A stretch of DNA of 64,000 nucleotides from Sulfitobacter donghicola DSW-25 = KCTC 12864 = JCM 14565 (GCF_000622405.1 NZ_JASF01000005.1:2356001-2420000), one strand, 5' to 3'; positions 27,677 through 37,383 are shown, counted from the first letter of the stretch. The notes: generated by a model not told the origin, from the sequence alone. Translations and numbers: made by a program.

Positions 27677-29061
27677 GTGCGGGCACCCTTGATGTCGTCA
27701 ATCCCTATGACCTCAGGGCGATCGGATCGGTCGCGCTGAGCAGTTGGGACCAGATCGATGGTTACCTCGCCACAGCCAAGCAATTGCATGAAAATCGCAA
27801 ATGCTGGATGCCCGCATATCAACGGATCGACATCCTGAAGAAAGCGGGCGATTTGATGCAGGGCCGGTTTGAGGAACTGGCCATGCTGATTGCCAATGAA
27901 GGCGGCAAACCTTTGATGGATGCGCGTGTGGAAGTCGCGCGCGCCATTGATGGGATGAACCTGTGCATCAAAGAAATCCCCAACCTCGCGGGCAAGCAAA
28001 TCCCGATGGATTTGACACAGGCGGGGGCAGGGCGCATCGCCTTTACACAACGCGAGCCGATTGGCCCCGTTGTGGCGGTGTCGGCCTTTAATCACCCGCT
28101 CAACCTGATTGTGCATCAAGTCGCCCCAGCGGTGGCGACGGGCTGCCCTGTCTTGGTGAAACCTGCGGATGATACGCCGCTGTCCTGCAAAGCCTTTGTC
28201 GACATCCTGATCGAGGCAGGCCTGCCCGAAGAATGGTGCCGTTTTGTCCCCTGTGATATTCCCACGGCGGAAAAACTGGTGACAGACCCGCGGGTGGCGT
28301 TTTTCAGCTTTATCGGCTCTGCCAAAGTGGGGTGGATGCTGCGCTCAAAACTGGCACCAGGCACGCGCTGCGCGCTTGAGCACGGGGGCTCTGCGCCTGT
28401 GATCATTGATGCCACGGCGGATATCGAGGCGATGATCCCTAGTTTGGCCAAGGGCGGTTTTTATCACTCCGGACAGGTATGTGTTTCGGTGCAGCGGGTG
28501 TTGGCGCCCAAAGGCATGGCCGAAGACGTAGCACAACTGCTGAGCGCCGCTGCTGAGAAACTGGTTGTGGGCAACGCAATCAAGGAAGAGACAGAAGCAG
28601 GGCCGCTGATCCGCCCGCGCGAGGTTGATCGCGTGGCGCAATGGGTGGATGAGGCCCGATCCGGCGGCGCAGATGTCTTGTGTGGCGGTGAAAAACTGGG
28701 GGATACCACCTATGCCCCAACAGTTTTATTGCGCCCGTCGCAGGCTGATAAAGTGTCCCTGCAAGAGATATTTGGCCCTGTGATGTGCGTTTATGAATAC
28801 GACACATTTGATGCTGCGATCCAACAGGCCAATAGCTTGCCCTTTGCCTTCCAAGCCTCGGTTTATTCCAAGAACCTTGATGTGACGATGAATGCCTTGC
28901 AGCAATTGGATGCTACGGCTGTCATGGTGAATGACCATACGGCCTTTCGCGTTGATTGGATGCCTTTTGCGGGCAGAAGGCAGTCAGGCTATGGCACAGG
29001 TGGGATCGGCTATACGATGCACGACATGACCCAAGACAAAATGGCAGTGATCAAACTATAG
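27673..29061 (+). CDS. NAD(P)-dependent aldehyde dehydrogenase
   Basis: At 462 residues from ATG 27673 it has AVSAFNHPLNLIVHQVAPA, FIGSAKVGW, catalytic Glu in LEHGGSAP and catalytic Cys in HSGQVCVSVQRV, then EIFGPVMCVY. It oxidises an aldehyde to the acid or acyl-CoA. The 4-nt overlap with the thiamine enzyme gene and a terminator right after it mark the end of a three-gene operon with the GltB-like protein. The aldehyde is not known. Confidence 0.88.
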   Translation: MSAGTLDVVNPYDLRAIGSVALSSWDQIDGYLATAKQLHENRKCWMPAYQRIDILKKAGDLMQGRFEELAMLIANEGGKPLMDARVEVARAIDGMNLCIKEIPNLAGKQIPMDLTQAGAGRIAFTQREPIGPVVAVSAFNHPLNLIVHQVAPAVATGCPVLVKPADDTPLSCKAFVDILIEAGLPEEWCRFVPCDIPTAEKLVTDPRVAFFSFIGSAKVGWMLRSKLAPGTRCALEHGGSAPVIIDATADIEAMIPSLAKGGFYHSGQVCVSVQRVLAPKGMAEDVAQLLSAAAEKLVVGNAIKEETEAGPLIRPREVDRVAQWVDEARSGGADVLCGGEKLGDTTYAPTVLLRPSQADKVSLQEIFGPVMCVYEYDTFDAAIQQANSLPFAFQASVYSKNLDVTMNALQQLDATAVMVNDHTAFRVDWMPFAGRRQSGYGTGGIGYTMHDMTQDKMAVIKL

Positions 29062-29075
29062 CCATTGGTGAAAAC

Positions 29076-29121
29076 AAGGCGGCCGCAAAGCTGTGTGAAA
29101 ACAGGCGGCCGCTTCTTTCTT
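29076..29121 (+). terminator. Intrinsic terminator after the aldehyde dehydrogenase operon
   Basis: Two copies of GCGGCCGC (29079-29086 and 29105-29112), flanked by AA and TT, form a stem over an 18-nt loop. TTCTTTCTT follows. The two arms are also parts of a direct repeat of about 18 nt. Confidence 0.65.
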
Positions 29122-29232
29122 GTTCACTGTGGGGCGTGGCAAAACCAGCTTGCGATAAATTCCCTCTCTGGTAGTATTTCGATGTTGTTGTCCTTTCGGC
29201 AGTAACCTGTGTTCTACTGGGAAGGTGCAATT

Positions 29233-31197
29233 TTGAAAAAACTGCTTTTGGGGGGCGCTGCCGTTTTGGCGATCGGTGCGGGTGCCGCAATGTTTGTGAC
29301 GCGCGATACGGCAGCGACACATGAGGGCCTAAAGGCCAGCAGCCTACCGCCCCTTATCCCCACCCGTGCATTTTTCGCCCATCCCAATGCTGCGCAAAGC
29401 TTTTCGGCATCCAGCGATGGGCGATTGATCTCTTATCTGCAATCCAGCCTGACAGGTTCCAAGACCGTCGTAAAAGACCTGACCACGAATAAGGTCATTG
29501 CAGAGTTTCCAGCCAATGTGCAGTTTCGCAGGTGGCACCCCACCAAACCCCTGATCCGCTTTATCTTTGAGGGCCATGATTGGGAGGTGGACCCGTTCCA
29601 GCCTGAGCGTGAAAATTGGCGCCGTACCAGTCCCAATCGCTTGTCCGGTGGGTGGGCGAAAAATGAAATCGCAACCACCGCGGACCAAGACATTCTGACA
29701 TGGGGAAAAGAAAGCGCAAATGACAATGGCCATATGTGGCTAGTGTCCCAAGACGGGCTGAACGCCAACAAAGTGGCTGAAGGAAACGCGCAAACGCTCT
29801 ATTGGGTGTTTGATGAAACCTACACCAGTCCTGTACTGCGGCTAGACAGCCTTGATCCTGCGACAACGCGACTTTTTGGCAAGCAAGGCGCGGATTGGAC
29901 AGCGCTGATCGATATCAATGTGAATGACCAATTCGCGCCGATTTCAGCAGGGCGCAATGACGGGACCATTTTGGCCCGTTCCTCGCGTGGGCGTGATAAG
30001 GTTGCGCTTGTTTCCTTTGACACGCAGACGGGGCAGGAAACTGTCCTGCATGAAAACCCACAAACTGACATTGGTTTTACGACGCTCTTGTCCTTGCCTA
30101 ATACGCCGGATGTCCTGCGTATGGGCGTTGCAAATAAAGACCGTATTGCGCTTACCGAACGGGGGCAGGTGTTTTTGGATATTCTATCGGATTTCGCGCA
30201 ACCTGTCTCCTTGGGTGAAACTGTGGTCAGCGCATCGGGGCGCTATATCACACAGGCCATTTCCGCCCAAAGCAAGCCTTACACATTCTTACTGATCGAC
30301 ATGGAAGAAAAATCCTACAAAATCCTTGGCGAAGCCCCGACCGCGCGATTCAAAGAGCATTTTGTAGAGGAGCAAGCAGTGACATTTTCGGCCCGCGACG
30401 GGCTGGAGATCCCCGCAGTGCTGACAATGCCGCAGGATGTAGCGGGGCCCATTCCCTTTATCGTTTACATCCACGGGGGGCCTGCGCAGCATGCCATCCT
30501 TGGATATGATCCAGAAACCCAGCTGTGGGTAAACCGTGGCTATGGGGTATTATCCGTGAATTTCCGCGGCTCGACCGGTTTCGGGAAAGAGTTCCAGTCA
30601 AAGGGGTTCAAGGAATTTGGCCGCGCCATGCAAGACGACATTGCGGATGCGGCCAATTGGCTGGTCTCGGAAGGGCTGGCCGATACGGATGCGTTGATTG
30701 CGATGGGCACCAGCTATGGCGGCTACTCAGCCGCCCTCGCCATGAGCCGCGATCCTGGCCTGTTTGACGCAGCCATTGTTGAGTTCCCGATGCTGGATAT
30801 CGAATTCCAGTCCAAAAGCTATCCAGGGTTCTGGCAAAGCGGCATTCACGGCTGGTGGCGTTATTTCGGCAAGGTCGATAGTGCAGATGATCTGGAATTG
30901 ATGCGCATGTATTCGCCTTCCAACAGGATCGACGAGCTACATGGCCCTCTCATGATCTTAGGCGGGCTGCGCGATCAGATCACCTCGGTTCAGCAGGTCA
31001 AGGATTTTGAGACCGATGCAATGGCCGCGGGCAAAGATGTCGAGGTGCATTATTTCCCCGATGCGGGCCACGGCGTGCATCTGTGGCGGGACAGATTGCG
31101 CCGCGCGCGCCTGATCGAAGAATTCTTGGCAAAACACGCAGGTGGGCGCTCTGGCGGTTTTGAATTTGCTGAACGCGCACCAGCCTTTATCGACTAG
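29233..31197 (+). CDS. S9 (prolyl oligopeptidase) family serine peptidase
   Basis: TTG 29233 has GGAAGG 8 nt upstream and gives an N-terminal signal or anchor (KKLLLGGAAVLAIGAGAAMF); GTG 29209 precedes that site. The 654-residue protein has a beta-propeller first part and an alpha/beta hydrolase end: HGGPAQHAILGYD for the oxyanion region, GTSYGGYSAALAM with the Ser, GGLRDQITS with the Asp and PDAGHGVHLW with the His. The catalytic triad is complete. It is probably periplasmic and degrades peptides, consistent with the peptide-type ABC importer downstream. Confidence 0.88.
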   Translation: MKKLLLGGAAVLAIGAGAAMFVTRDTAATHEGLKASSLPPLIPTRAFFAHPNAAQSFSASSDGRLISYLQSSLTGSKTVVKDLTTNKVIAEFPANVQFRRWHPTKPLIRFIFEGHDWEVDPFQPERENWRRTSPNRLSGGWAKNEIATTADQDILTWGKESANDNGHMWLVSQDGLNANKVAEGNAQTLYWVFDETYTSPVLRLDSLDPATTRLFGKQGADWTALIDINVNDQFAPISAGRNDGTILARSSRGRDKVALVSFDTQTGQETVLHENPQTDIGFTTLLSLPNTPDVLRMGVANKDRIALTERGQVFLDILSDFAQPVSLGETVVSASGRYITQAISAQSKPYTFLLIDMEEKSYKILGEAPTARFKEHFVEEQAVTFSARDGLEIPAVLTMPQDVAGPIPFIVYIHGGPAQHAILGYDPETQLWVNRGYGVLSVNFRGSTGFGKEFQSKGFKEFGRAMQDDIADAANWLVSEGLADTDALIAMGTSYGGYSAALAMSRDPGLFDAAIVEFPMLDIEFQSKSYPGFWQSGIHGWWRYFGKVDSADDLELMRMYSPSNRIDELHGPLMILGGLRDQITSVQQVKDFETDAMAAGKDVEVHYFPDAGHGVHLWRDRLRRARLIEEFLAKHAGGRSGGFEFAERAPAFID

Positions 31198-31206
31198 GTT
31201 TTCATG

Positions 31207-31228
31207 CCCCCTGATCTGGTTGAGGGGG
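31207..31228 (+). terminator. Hairpin after the S9 peptidase gene
   Basis: CCCCCT pairs with AGGGGG around a 10-nt loop, 10 nt after the stop. The following sequence is T-rich but lacks a pure T-run. Confidence 0.45.
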
Positions 31229-31360
31229 GTAGGTTATTGTTAGAAATAAATATATTTCCGAGATGTTTATTAAAACGGGTTCACAATTCTCGGCATGCTG
31301 GTACATGTCGCGCGACCTTTTGGTCCGATTGAGATTCTGAAATTGGGTGCCGCGCGCGGA

Positions 31361-31717
31361 ATGAACCTGAAATTCGTCATAAAAATTTGTTGGGTGTTGG
31401 CCATTGCGGTCAGCGCGCTTATTCGACCGCCTGGCGTTATGCTGGCGCAAGAAGGCGAAACCATCACGTATGTTTTGTGCACAGGCGGCGGGTTTGAAAC
31501 CGTCACCGTGCCGCTACATGAGGATGGGTCGGGCACGGCTGACGAATGGTGTGATTTCTATAGCGTATTGGTTCCGGCCTTGCCCTTTGGCGCCCCGGAT
31601 GTGGCGCCCATCCAGCTGGAAGTTGCGCGCCTGTCGGTGATTGTACCAGTGCAGCTGCATGCAGCACTTGTGGGCCTACCTCCGTTTTCGTCGCGTGCGC
31701 CGCCGTTGTTCGGCTGA
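31361..31717 (+). CDS. Small exported Cys-containing protein, unknown
   Basis: Starting at ATG 31361 the 118-residue product has a signal-like helix (FVIKICWVLAIAVSALI) and a mature part with CTGGGFETVTVPLHEDGSG and a second Cys (EWCDFYSVLVPALPFGAP). This faintly resembles DUF2946-type proteins near metal transporters. An earlier ATG at 31295 would add 22 residues ahead of the signal helix and is disfavoured. It lies 39 bp before the substrate-binding protein gene and may belong to the importer. Confidence 0.5.
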   Translation: MNLKFVIKICWVLAIAVSALIRPPGVMLAQEGETITYVLCTGGGFETVTVPLHEDGSGTADEWCDFYSVLVPALPFGAPDVAPIQLEVARLSVIVPVQLHAALVGLPPFSSRAPPLFG

Positions 31718-31756
31718 CAGACACCGATACCGAAAACATACTTTTAGGATACTTCA

Positions 31757-33301
31757 ATGACTTTTGTAACGAAGGCTGCCCAGTTGGCTGTGGCTGCTAC
31801 CCTTGTTTTGCCTATGGCGATCACGCCTGTTCAGGCGCAAACCGAACTGACCGTCGCCGTGAAGCGCGACCGCTATAATGTGGGCGACGAAAAATTCAAT
31901 TTCACCACCCGTCGACCAGCCGCACAGATTGTAGAGACAGCTGTGCAACCCGATGAGAACTTTCTGCCAAGCCCGCTGTTGTTCAAAAACTGGGACTATG
32001 CGGATGGTAAATACACCATCGATTTGCTGGAAGGCGTGCGCTTTTCCGATGGGAAAATGTTCAACGCCGACAGTGCGATTGCTGCGCTGAAGCTCTATGA
32101 TCAGGGCCGCTCGGATTTCTTGCAAATCGATCCAGAGAGCTTTGAGAAACTGGGGGATTATAGGATCAGCTTCCGCTCCGAGACTGGCTCGGCGCTGGTG
32201 ATCGAAAACATGACGCACCGCGCGACCTCTCTTTTTGGGGCGTCCGAAGACCGCGCCACAAATCCGGTAGGTACGGGGCCCTATAAGCTGGACAGCTATG
32301 AGCCAAAACAACATATCACCGTGACCCGCAACCCTGACTATTGGGGAGAAGCGCCAACAGTCGATCGTCTGACATTCCGCTTCATTGATGACGATAACGC
32401 GCGCATGCTTGCGCTGCAAAACGGTGAAATCGACGTGATTGGCGAAGTCACCCCGCAGATGATGCTGTCCATGCCGCAGGACGGATCTGTTGTGCTGCAC
32501 GAAAGCCGCCCGATCCGGTATGTTGCCTTGTTGGCAAACCTCAACGGGGCCGCGCCGTTTGACATCATTCAAGACTACAAAGTGCGCGAAGCTTTGGCTT
32601 GGGCGATCGACCGTGAGACGCTCGCTAGCGTGCTGTTTGATGGCCGCGGCAAACCGGCCAAAGGCATCCTGCCGGGCTGGATGTTTAACCTTGGCGAAGA
32701 TCACACCGATGGCTTTGGCTATGATCCCGTAAAAGCGGGTGAGATGCTTGAGGCTGCGGGTTGGGTTATGGGCCAAAACGGGGTGCGTGAAAAAGACGGG
32801 CGGGCCTTGTCCCTGCGTTTGGTTGCCGCCTATCCGAATGTCTCGACGGTGAAGCCCATGCCAGAAATGTTGGACCAGATGTTTGCCGACATTGGGGTCG
32901 ATATCGACCTGATCGAAGTAGATGACAGCGGTGTCTACGGATCCACGTATCTGGATACGGGCGAGGCCGATTTGTATATGGAGTTCGCATCCAACAACAA
33001 CACAGACCCCACGTATCTGCTGTACAACCTGTTCACATCGACCACAGCTTGGGGCGGATATAAATTCACCGCACCTGGTCCGCATGTGGATGAGATGCTG
33101 CTGAAGGCGCGCAAGGCGCAAAACCGCGATGAGATCATCGATCTGGTGCGCCAAGCGCATCGCGCCATCGTCCAAACCGACCTTGCCGCCATTCCGATCC
33201 TGATGGTGCCGAACTTTACCCTGTCGCGTCCGGGCATTGAGGTGCCAATGTCTGAATATGCAGATTGGATCGATTACGGTCGTGTGACCTTCGATAAATA
33301 A
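31757..33301 (+). CDS. ABC-transporter substrate-binding protein, family 5 (Dpp/Nik type)
   Basis: The 514-residue protein has a signal peptide (AVAATLVLPMAITPVQAQ) and the family-5 patterns LLEGVRFSDGKMFNADSAI, NPVGTGPYKLDSYEP and VREALAWAIDRETLA. It captures a peptide or metal complex in the periplasm. All other importer parts follow on the same strand, separated from it by a terminator-like hairpin that would let this gene be expressed more strongly. Peptide is likelier than nickel given the S9 peptidase upstream, but nothing in the sequence decides. Confidence 0.9.
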   Translation: MTFVTKAAQLAVAATLVLPMAITPVQAQTELTVAVKRDRYNVGDEKFNFTTRRPAAQIVETAVQPDENFLPSPLLFKNWDYADGKYTIDLLEGVRFSDGKMFNADSAIAALKLYDQGRSDFLQIDPESFEKLGDYRISFRSETGSALVIENMTHRATSLFGASEDRATNPVGTGPYKLDSYEPKQHITVTRNPDYWGEAPTVDRLTFRFIDDDNARMLALQNGEIDVIGEVTPQMMLSMPQDGSVVLHESRPIRYVALLANLNGAAPFDIIQDYKVREALAWAIDRETLASVLFDGRGKPAKGILPGWMFNLGEDHTDGFGYDPVKAGEMLEAAGWVMGQNGVREKDGRALSLRLVAAYPNVSTVKPMPEMLDQMFADIGVDIDLIEVDDSGVYGSTYLDTGEADLYMEFASNNNTDPTYLLYNLFTSTTAWGGYKFTAPGPHVDEMLLKARKAQNRDEIIDLVRQAHRAIVQTDLAAIPILMVPNFTLSRPGIEVPMSEYADWIDYGRVTFDK

Positions 33302-33308
33302 GCACAGT

Positions 33309-33339
33309 GCAGCCTGCCTTCGGGCGGGCTGCGTTTCCT
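33309..33339 (+). terminator. Intra-operon hairpin with TTCG loop
   Basis: GCAGCCTGCC and GGCGGGCTGC pair (one wobble) around a TTCG tetraloop, followed by GTTTCCT. Partial termination or 3'-end protection here would raise substrate-binding-protein mRNA over the permease genes. Confidence 0.7.
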
Positions 33340-33341
33340 TT

Positions 33342-34280
33342 ATGTTGCGATTTATTTTGATACGTCTTGCGGCGACGCTTCCAACCCTATTGGGGATGAG
33401 CTTTGTTGCATTCGCCATTGTGGCGCTAGCACCGGGAGATCCGGTGATGATGGAATTGCGCGCCATGGGCATTGTGCCCGAAGCCGCCGATATAGAGGCC
33501 CTAAGGGCGCAATTCGGTTTGGACAAGCCCTTGCTCCAGCGCTATTTCGACTGGCTTGCCCGTGCCGTCCAGTTTGATTTTGGCACCTCCGTTGCGACAG
33601 GGCGCACAGTGATGTCCGAGATCGCAATTCATTTGCCCGCCACTTTGGTGCTGGCCACCAGCGCGCTGGCAGGGGCGGTTTTGATTTCGCTCGCGCTCGG
33701 GGGGCTGGCGGTGGTGTCGGGCCCTGTGTTGGGGTCTGGTTTGCGGGGGCTGACCATTTTACTTGTCTCGGTTCCGGCGTTTTGGCTGGCGCTGATGCTG
33801 ATCTATATTTTTGTTTTGCAATTTGGCTGGGCGCGGCTGGTCGGGGATGGATCATGGTCTGATCTGATATTGCCCGCGCTGACCCTCAGCCTTGGGGCTG
33901 GGGCCTCGCTAGGGCGGGTGGTGTTTGAGCGCGTGCAAGCCGAACGAAGCGAAGACTATGTGCGTTTGGCCATCGCCAAAGGGCTGAGCCCTGCACGCAT
34001 CATGATCAGCCATATCGCACCGCGGATTGCAGGACCCTTGGCGACGGCATGGGCCAATACATTTGGCGCTTTGCTGGGCGGGGCCGTCATCGTCGAAAGC
34101 ATCTTTGGCTGGCCCGGTTTGGGGCAATTGATTTTACAGGCGATCGCCCAACGCGATTTTCCCGTTATTCAGGCCTATCTGGTCTTCATGGGGTTGATCT
34201 TTTTTACGACCAGTCTGCTTGCCGACATCGCGTTGCTTTTGGCAGACCCTCAGCTGCGCAAAGGGGTGCAGAATGACTGA
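33342..34280 (+). CDS. ABC-transporter permease, DppB/NikB type
   Basis: The 312-residue integral membrane protein opens MLRFILIRLAATLPTLLGMS and has GDPVMMELRAMG and RAQFGLDKPLLQRYFDWL in its first periplasmic loop, as in DppB. The EAA loop (RLAIAKGLSPARIMISHIAP) contacts the ATPase. It overlaps the next permease by 8 nt. Confidence 0.9.
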   Translation: MLRFILIRLAATLPTLLGMSFVAFAIVALAPGDPVMMELRAMGIVPEAADIEALRAQFGLDKPLLQRYFDWLARAVQFDFGTSVATGRTVMSEIAIHLPATLVLATSALAGAVLISLALGGLAVVSGPVLGSGLRGLTILLVSVPAFWLALMLIYIFVLQFGWARLVGDGSWSDLILPALTLSLGAGASLGRVVFERVQAERSEDYVRLAIAKGLSPARIMISHIAPRIAGPLATAWANTFGALLGGAVIVESIFGWPGLGQLILQAIAQRDFPVIQAYLVFMGLIFFTTSLLADIALLLADPQLRKGVQND

Positions 34281-35118
34281 ATGGCGCCTGTCTTTTTATC
34301 TGCGAACGGGAAAGTGGGGATTGGTTTTAGGGCTGATCCTGCTGGGCGGGTTTGTGGCGCTTGGGCTGGCGCCTTTGTTTGTTGATCTGCAATCGCCGGA
34401 ACGTATGAACCTGCTGGCACGGCTGTCGCCCCCCTCAGCTGAGCATGTTTTAGGTGCGGATCATCTGGGGCGCGACGTGTTTGCGCGGCTGGTTCATGCG
34501 ATCCCTGTGTCTTTGGGCGCCGCGCTCTCGGCGATGGCGGTGATCCTTGCGGTGGCCTTGCCTTGGGGGATCATTGCGGGGCTGGCATGTGGCAAGATCG
34601 ACACAGTGATGATGCGGGTGGCCGATATCATCATGGCTTTCCCGACCTTAGTGCTTGCCTTGGCGGTTATCGGATTTGTTGGCGCGTCACTGGAGGCATC
34701 AATTATCGGCGTGGCAGCAGCATGGTGGCCCTCAAATGCGCGGATCGTACGGGCCTTGGTGCTGTCAGCCGGGCAACGTGATTTTGTCCGCGCGGCCTAT
34801 TTGGCAGGCGCATCGCCGATGCGGGTCGTCTGGCGCCATATCTTGCCCCAGATCCTACCGCCGCTTGCCGTGATAATTTCGCTTGAGACAGCCTCGGTTT
34901 TGTTGGCCTTATCGGCGCTTAGTTTTTTGGGGATCGGTGCGCAGCCACCAACCCCTGAATGGGGCGCAATGCTGAACGAAGCGCGCCCCTTCTTCAGCCA
35001 AGCGCCGCATATGTTGTGGGTGCCGGGGGCAGCGGTCACGTTGGCGGTTCTGGCGTTTAATCTGATCGGTGAGGGCCTGCGCGATCTGTTGGATAAGAGG
35101 GAGCCATTCTTATGGTGA
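34273..35118 (+). CDS. ABC-transporter permease, DppC/NikC type
   Basis: ATG 34273 lies in the 8-nt overlap with the first permease; earlier in-frame starts would run deep into it. The 281-residue protein has the DppC signature HVLGADHLGRDVFARLVHA, an EAA loop (AAYLAGASPMRVVWRHILPQ) and SFLGIGAQPPTPEWGAML near the end. It forms the heteromeric pore with the DppB-type partner. Confidence 0.9.
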   Translation: MTEWRLSFYLRTGKWGLVLGLILLGGFVALGLAPLFVDLQSPERMNLLARLSPPSAEHVLGADHLGRDVFARLVHAIPVSLGAALSAMAVILAVALPWGIIAGLACGKIDTVMMRVADIIMAFPTLVLALAVIGFVGASLEASIIGVAAAWWPSNARIVRALVLSAGQRDFVRAAYLAGASPMRVVWRHILPQILPPLAVIISLETASVLLALSALSFLGIGAQPPTPEWGAMLNEARPFFSQAPHMLWVPGAAVTLAVLAFNLIGEGLRDLLDKREPFLW

Positions 35119-35879
35119 ACAATGCGCTGAGTGTGCGAAATTTGACGGTCTGCGCTGGGTCAGAGCCCCTGTTGCGTCAGCTTGACTTCCACTTGGCACC
35201 GGCAGAACGCGTTGGCCTTCTGGGCACAAGCGGCTGCGGAAAATCCCTGACTGCAGCAGCGCTTTGCGGTCTGTTGCGCCCGCCCTTGCGGGTCACGACC
35301 GGTTCGATCCAAATCGATGGCCAAGAGATGACAGGGCGTGCGCCCGCCGCGTGGCGTCAGATCCGAGGTCAGGGCGTGTTCCAGATCTTTCAAAGCCCCA
35401 GCACGGCGCTGACGCCGGGGCGGCGCATCCGGCATCAATTGGCAGAAGCCGCCCAAAGGGCAGGGGCCGACAGCCCGCCCGCGATTGCCAACGCTCTTGA
35501 TGCGGTCGCGCTAGATCGGCGCGTGGCAGATTTTTTTCCCTATCAACTGTCAGGCGGCATGAAACAGCGGGTGTTGATCGCAATGGCCCTCATCTTGCGG
35601 CCGCGCATTCTGATCGCAGATGAACCCACAACCGGTCTAGATGTCCTGACCGAAGGTGAAATTCTGCAGGCGTTGAACACGATGGCCGATGAAACGGGGG
35701 CTGCTGTATTGTTTATCAGCCATGATTTGCGCGCTGTGAAGGTGGTGGCCCAAAGGGCTTTGGTCATGCAACAAGGCCAGCTGGTCGAAGACGCGCCCAT
35801 CGCGACCTTGGGCGGCTCTCGCGTGCCCGCCGCGCGGGCCTTGGCACAAGCCGCACAGGCATTGGAGACCATATGTTAG
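35112..35879 (+). CDS. ABC-transporter ATPase, DppD/NikD type
   Basis: The 255-residue protein has Walker A GTSGCGKS, a Q loop (FQSPSTAL), ABC signature LSGGMKQR, Walker B ILIADEPTTGLD and H loop FISHD. It overlaps the permease upstream and the second ATPase downstream by 7 nt each. It lacks the C-terminal oligopeptide extension with Fe-S cysteines found in many DppD proteins. Confidence 0.9.
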   Translation: MVNNALSVRNLTVCAGSEPLLRQLDFHLAPAERVGLLGTSGCGKSLTAAALCGLLRPPLRVTTGSIQIDGQEMTGRAPAAWRQIRGQGVFQIFQSPSTALTPGRRIRHQLAEAAQRAGADSPPAIANALDAVALDRRVADFFPYQLSGGMKQRVLIAMALILRPRILIADEPTTGLDVLTEGEILQALNTMADETGAAVLFISHDLRAVKVVAQRALVMQQGQLVEDAPIATLGGSRVPAARALAQAAQALETIC

Positions 35880-36595
35880 AACTGCAAGGGATCTCCAAAC
35901 GGTATCAACGCCATCAGGTACTGGCCGATATTGATCTAACCATCGGCACTGGCGAGGTCCTAGGCCTGATCGGGCGGTCTGGCGCGGGAAAATCCACCTT
36001 GGCGCGGTGTCTTGTTGGGCTAGAGACCCCCGAAACTGGTGCGTTCTGGCTGGAGGGGCGCAGCTTCATTCCTGGTAGCCGCAGCTGCCTGCAAGACATT
36101 CAATACCTCTGGCAAGACCCAGCCCAATCTCTGAGCCCCTATCTGACCGCGCGCGCCGCCGTTTTAGAAAGCCTACATGGGTTTAAAGTGGGCCCCAAAA
36201 CAGGCCGCCGCGCTGAGGCCGAGGCGATTTTGACCTCGCTTGGCATCACAGGCGCGCTCCAAGATCGGAGGCCCCATGCGCTGTCGGGCGGGCAATGCCA
36301 ACGGGTGGCGCTGGCACGGGCTCTGGCGGCAAAACCCAAACTTCTGATCCTCGATGAACCTTTGTCCTCGCTTGATCTGGTCACGCAAGTCACCACCATC
36401 GCCCTGTTGCGACAGCTCCATTCTGAAACAGGTTTGGCCATGTTAATTGTCAGCCACGACCTTGCGCCACTGCGTCAATTGGCGGACAGGATTTTGGTCT
36501 TGGATGAGGGCGCGATCGTCGAAGACCTAGGAATGGGTGAATTTGCGGCCCAAGCACGCCACCCGCTTTCACGCGCCTATATCGATAGGTTTTGA
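35873..36595 (+). CDS. ABC-transporter ATPase, DppF/NikE type
   Basis: The 240-residue protein shows Walker A GRSGAGKS, Q loop LWQDPAQSL, ABC signature LSGGQCQR, Walker B LLILDEPLSSLD and H loop IVSHD. It is shorter than typical DppF, again without the long C-terminal tail, closer to NikE. It completes the importer. Just downstream is a degenerate insertion element and no terminator is evident. Confidence 0.9.
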   Translation: MLELQGISKRYQRHQVLADIDLTIGTGEVLGLIGRSGAGKSTLARCLVGLETPETGAFWLEGRSFIPGSRSCLQDIQYLWQDPAQSLSPYLTARAAVLESLHGFKVGPKTGRRAEAEAILTSLGITGALQDRRPHALSGGQCQRVALARALAAKPKLLILDEPLSSLDLVTQVTTIALLRQLHSETGLAMLIVSHDLAPLRQLADRILVLDEGAIVEDLGMGEFAAQARHPLSRAYIDRF

Positions 36596-36886
36596 CAGGC
36601 CTTGTTGTTCTACAAAGCTTAGGTGGGGCAATTGTTTGTGATTTGGTCCATTCGCCAAAAGCCATGCCGTGAAACCCCTCAAGGGGATGGTTCACCATGA
36701 CCTGAGTGCCCTGAGCCCCTAAAGCGCCTTCAATTTTGTGTAGAGACCGCCCAACAAAAAGGACGGACAAATCAAGGCACGCTTCATGCGGTTGCTCACA
36801 GCCCAGCCAATGACACGTCGGGAATGCAAATCCAGGATCACGGCTAGAGACAGCCAACCCTCTCGGGTCCAAACATAGCTGATGTC

Positions 36887-36926
36887 CATTGCCGGACAGG
36901 GTATTGCGAAGCAATGTTCCGAGAGG
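36887..36926 (-). repeat. 40-bp palindromic insertion inside orfB
   Basis: This block interrupts orfB between the codons for KWAA and DISYVW, and its 40-bp length shifts the frame. CATTGC at one end and GCAATG further in give it a hairpin. It matches the insertion in orfA at 37384-37420 in inverted orientation (33 of 37 positions). Confidence 0.65.
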
Positions 36927-37383
36927 GGCAGCCCATTTCTGGTTTGGTCGACCTGCCGTGAAGTCTCGACCCAGTAAGTTTGGCGCAATGTTGAACTGGT
37001 GATCGCTGTCAGTGGTCACCCTGTGTTTGCGGGTCCTGACGGCTGATATGCGCAAGCGTGATCAAGTCAGACCGCTGTCGGCGACTGGCAGGGCGGCTGC
37101 GGAAGGCACGCAATCCACGACTGCTGAAATTTAAAACCTCGCACAGGCGTGCCGTTGAAAACTCAGCGCAATGTTCTTCAGCGAACCTAAACCTCATGCC
37201 TTTTGGCTCGCGAAGAAGCCGGTTGCCTTTTAAAAGATATCCCTCTCCTCCTTGAGAATGCGGTTCTCGCGCCGAAGCCGATCATTCTCTTTGGCGAGAT
37301 CCAAATCCTTTTTCGACACCACATCCGTGCCCCGATGCGCTGTGATCAATTTGCTCAGCGTCGACATGCCAACGCCCACCGTT

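Noticed and set aside
31754..33526. A 590-codon frame on the minus strand
   Set aside because: It lies opposite the substrate-binding-protein gene, whose family motifs and signal peptide are clear; the antisense frame has no family resemblance.
36450..37055. A 201-codon minus-strand frame across the IS
   Set aside because: It joins a piece of orfB to an out-of-frame palindrome and antisense ABC sequence; it is a product of the 40-bp frameshift.
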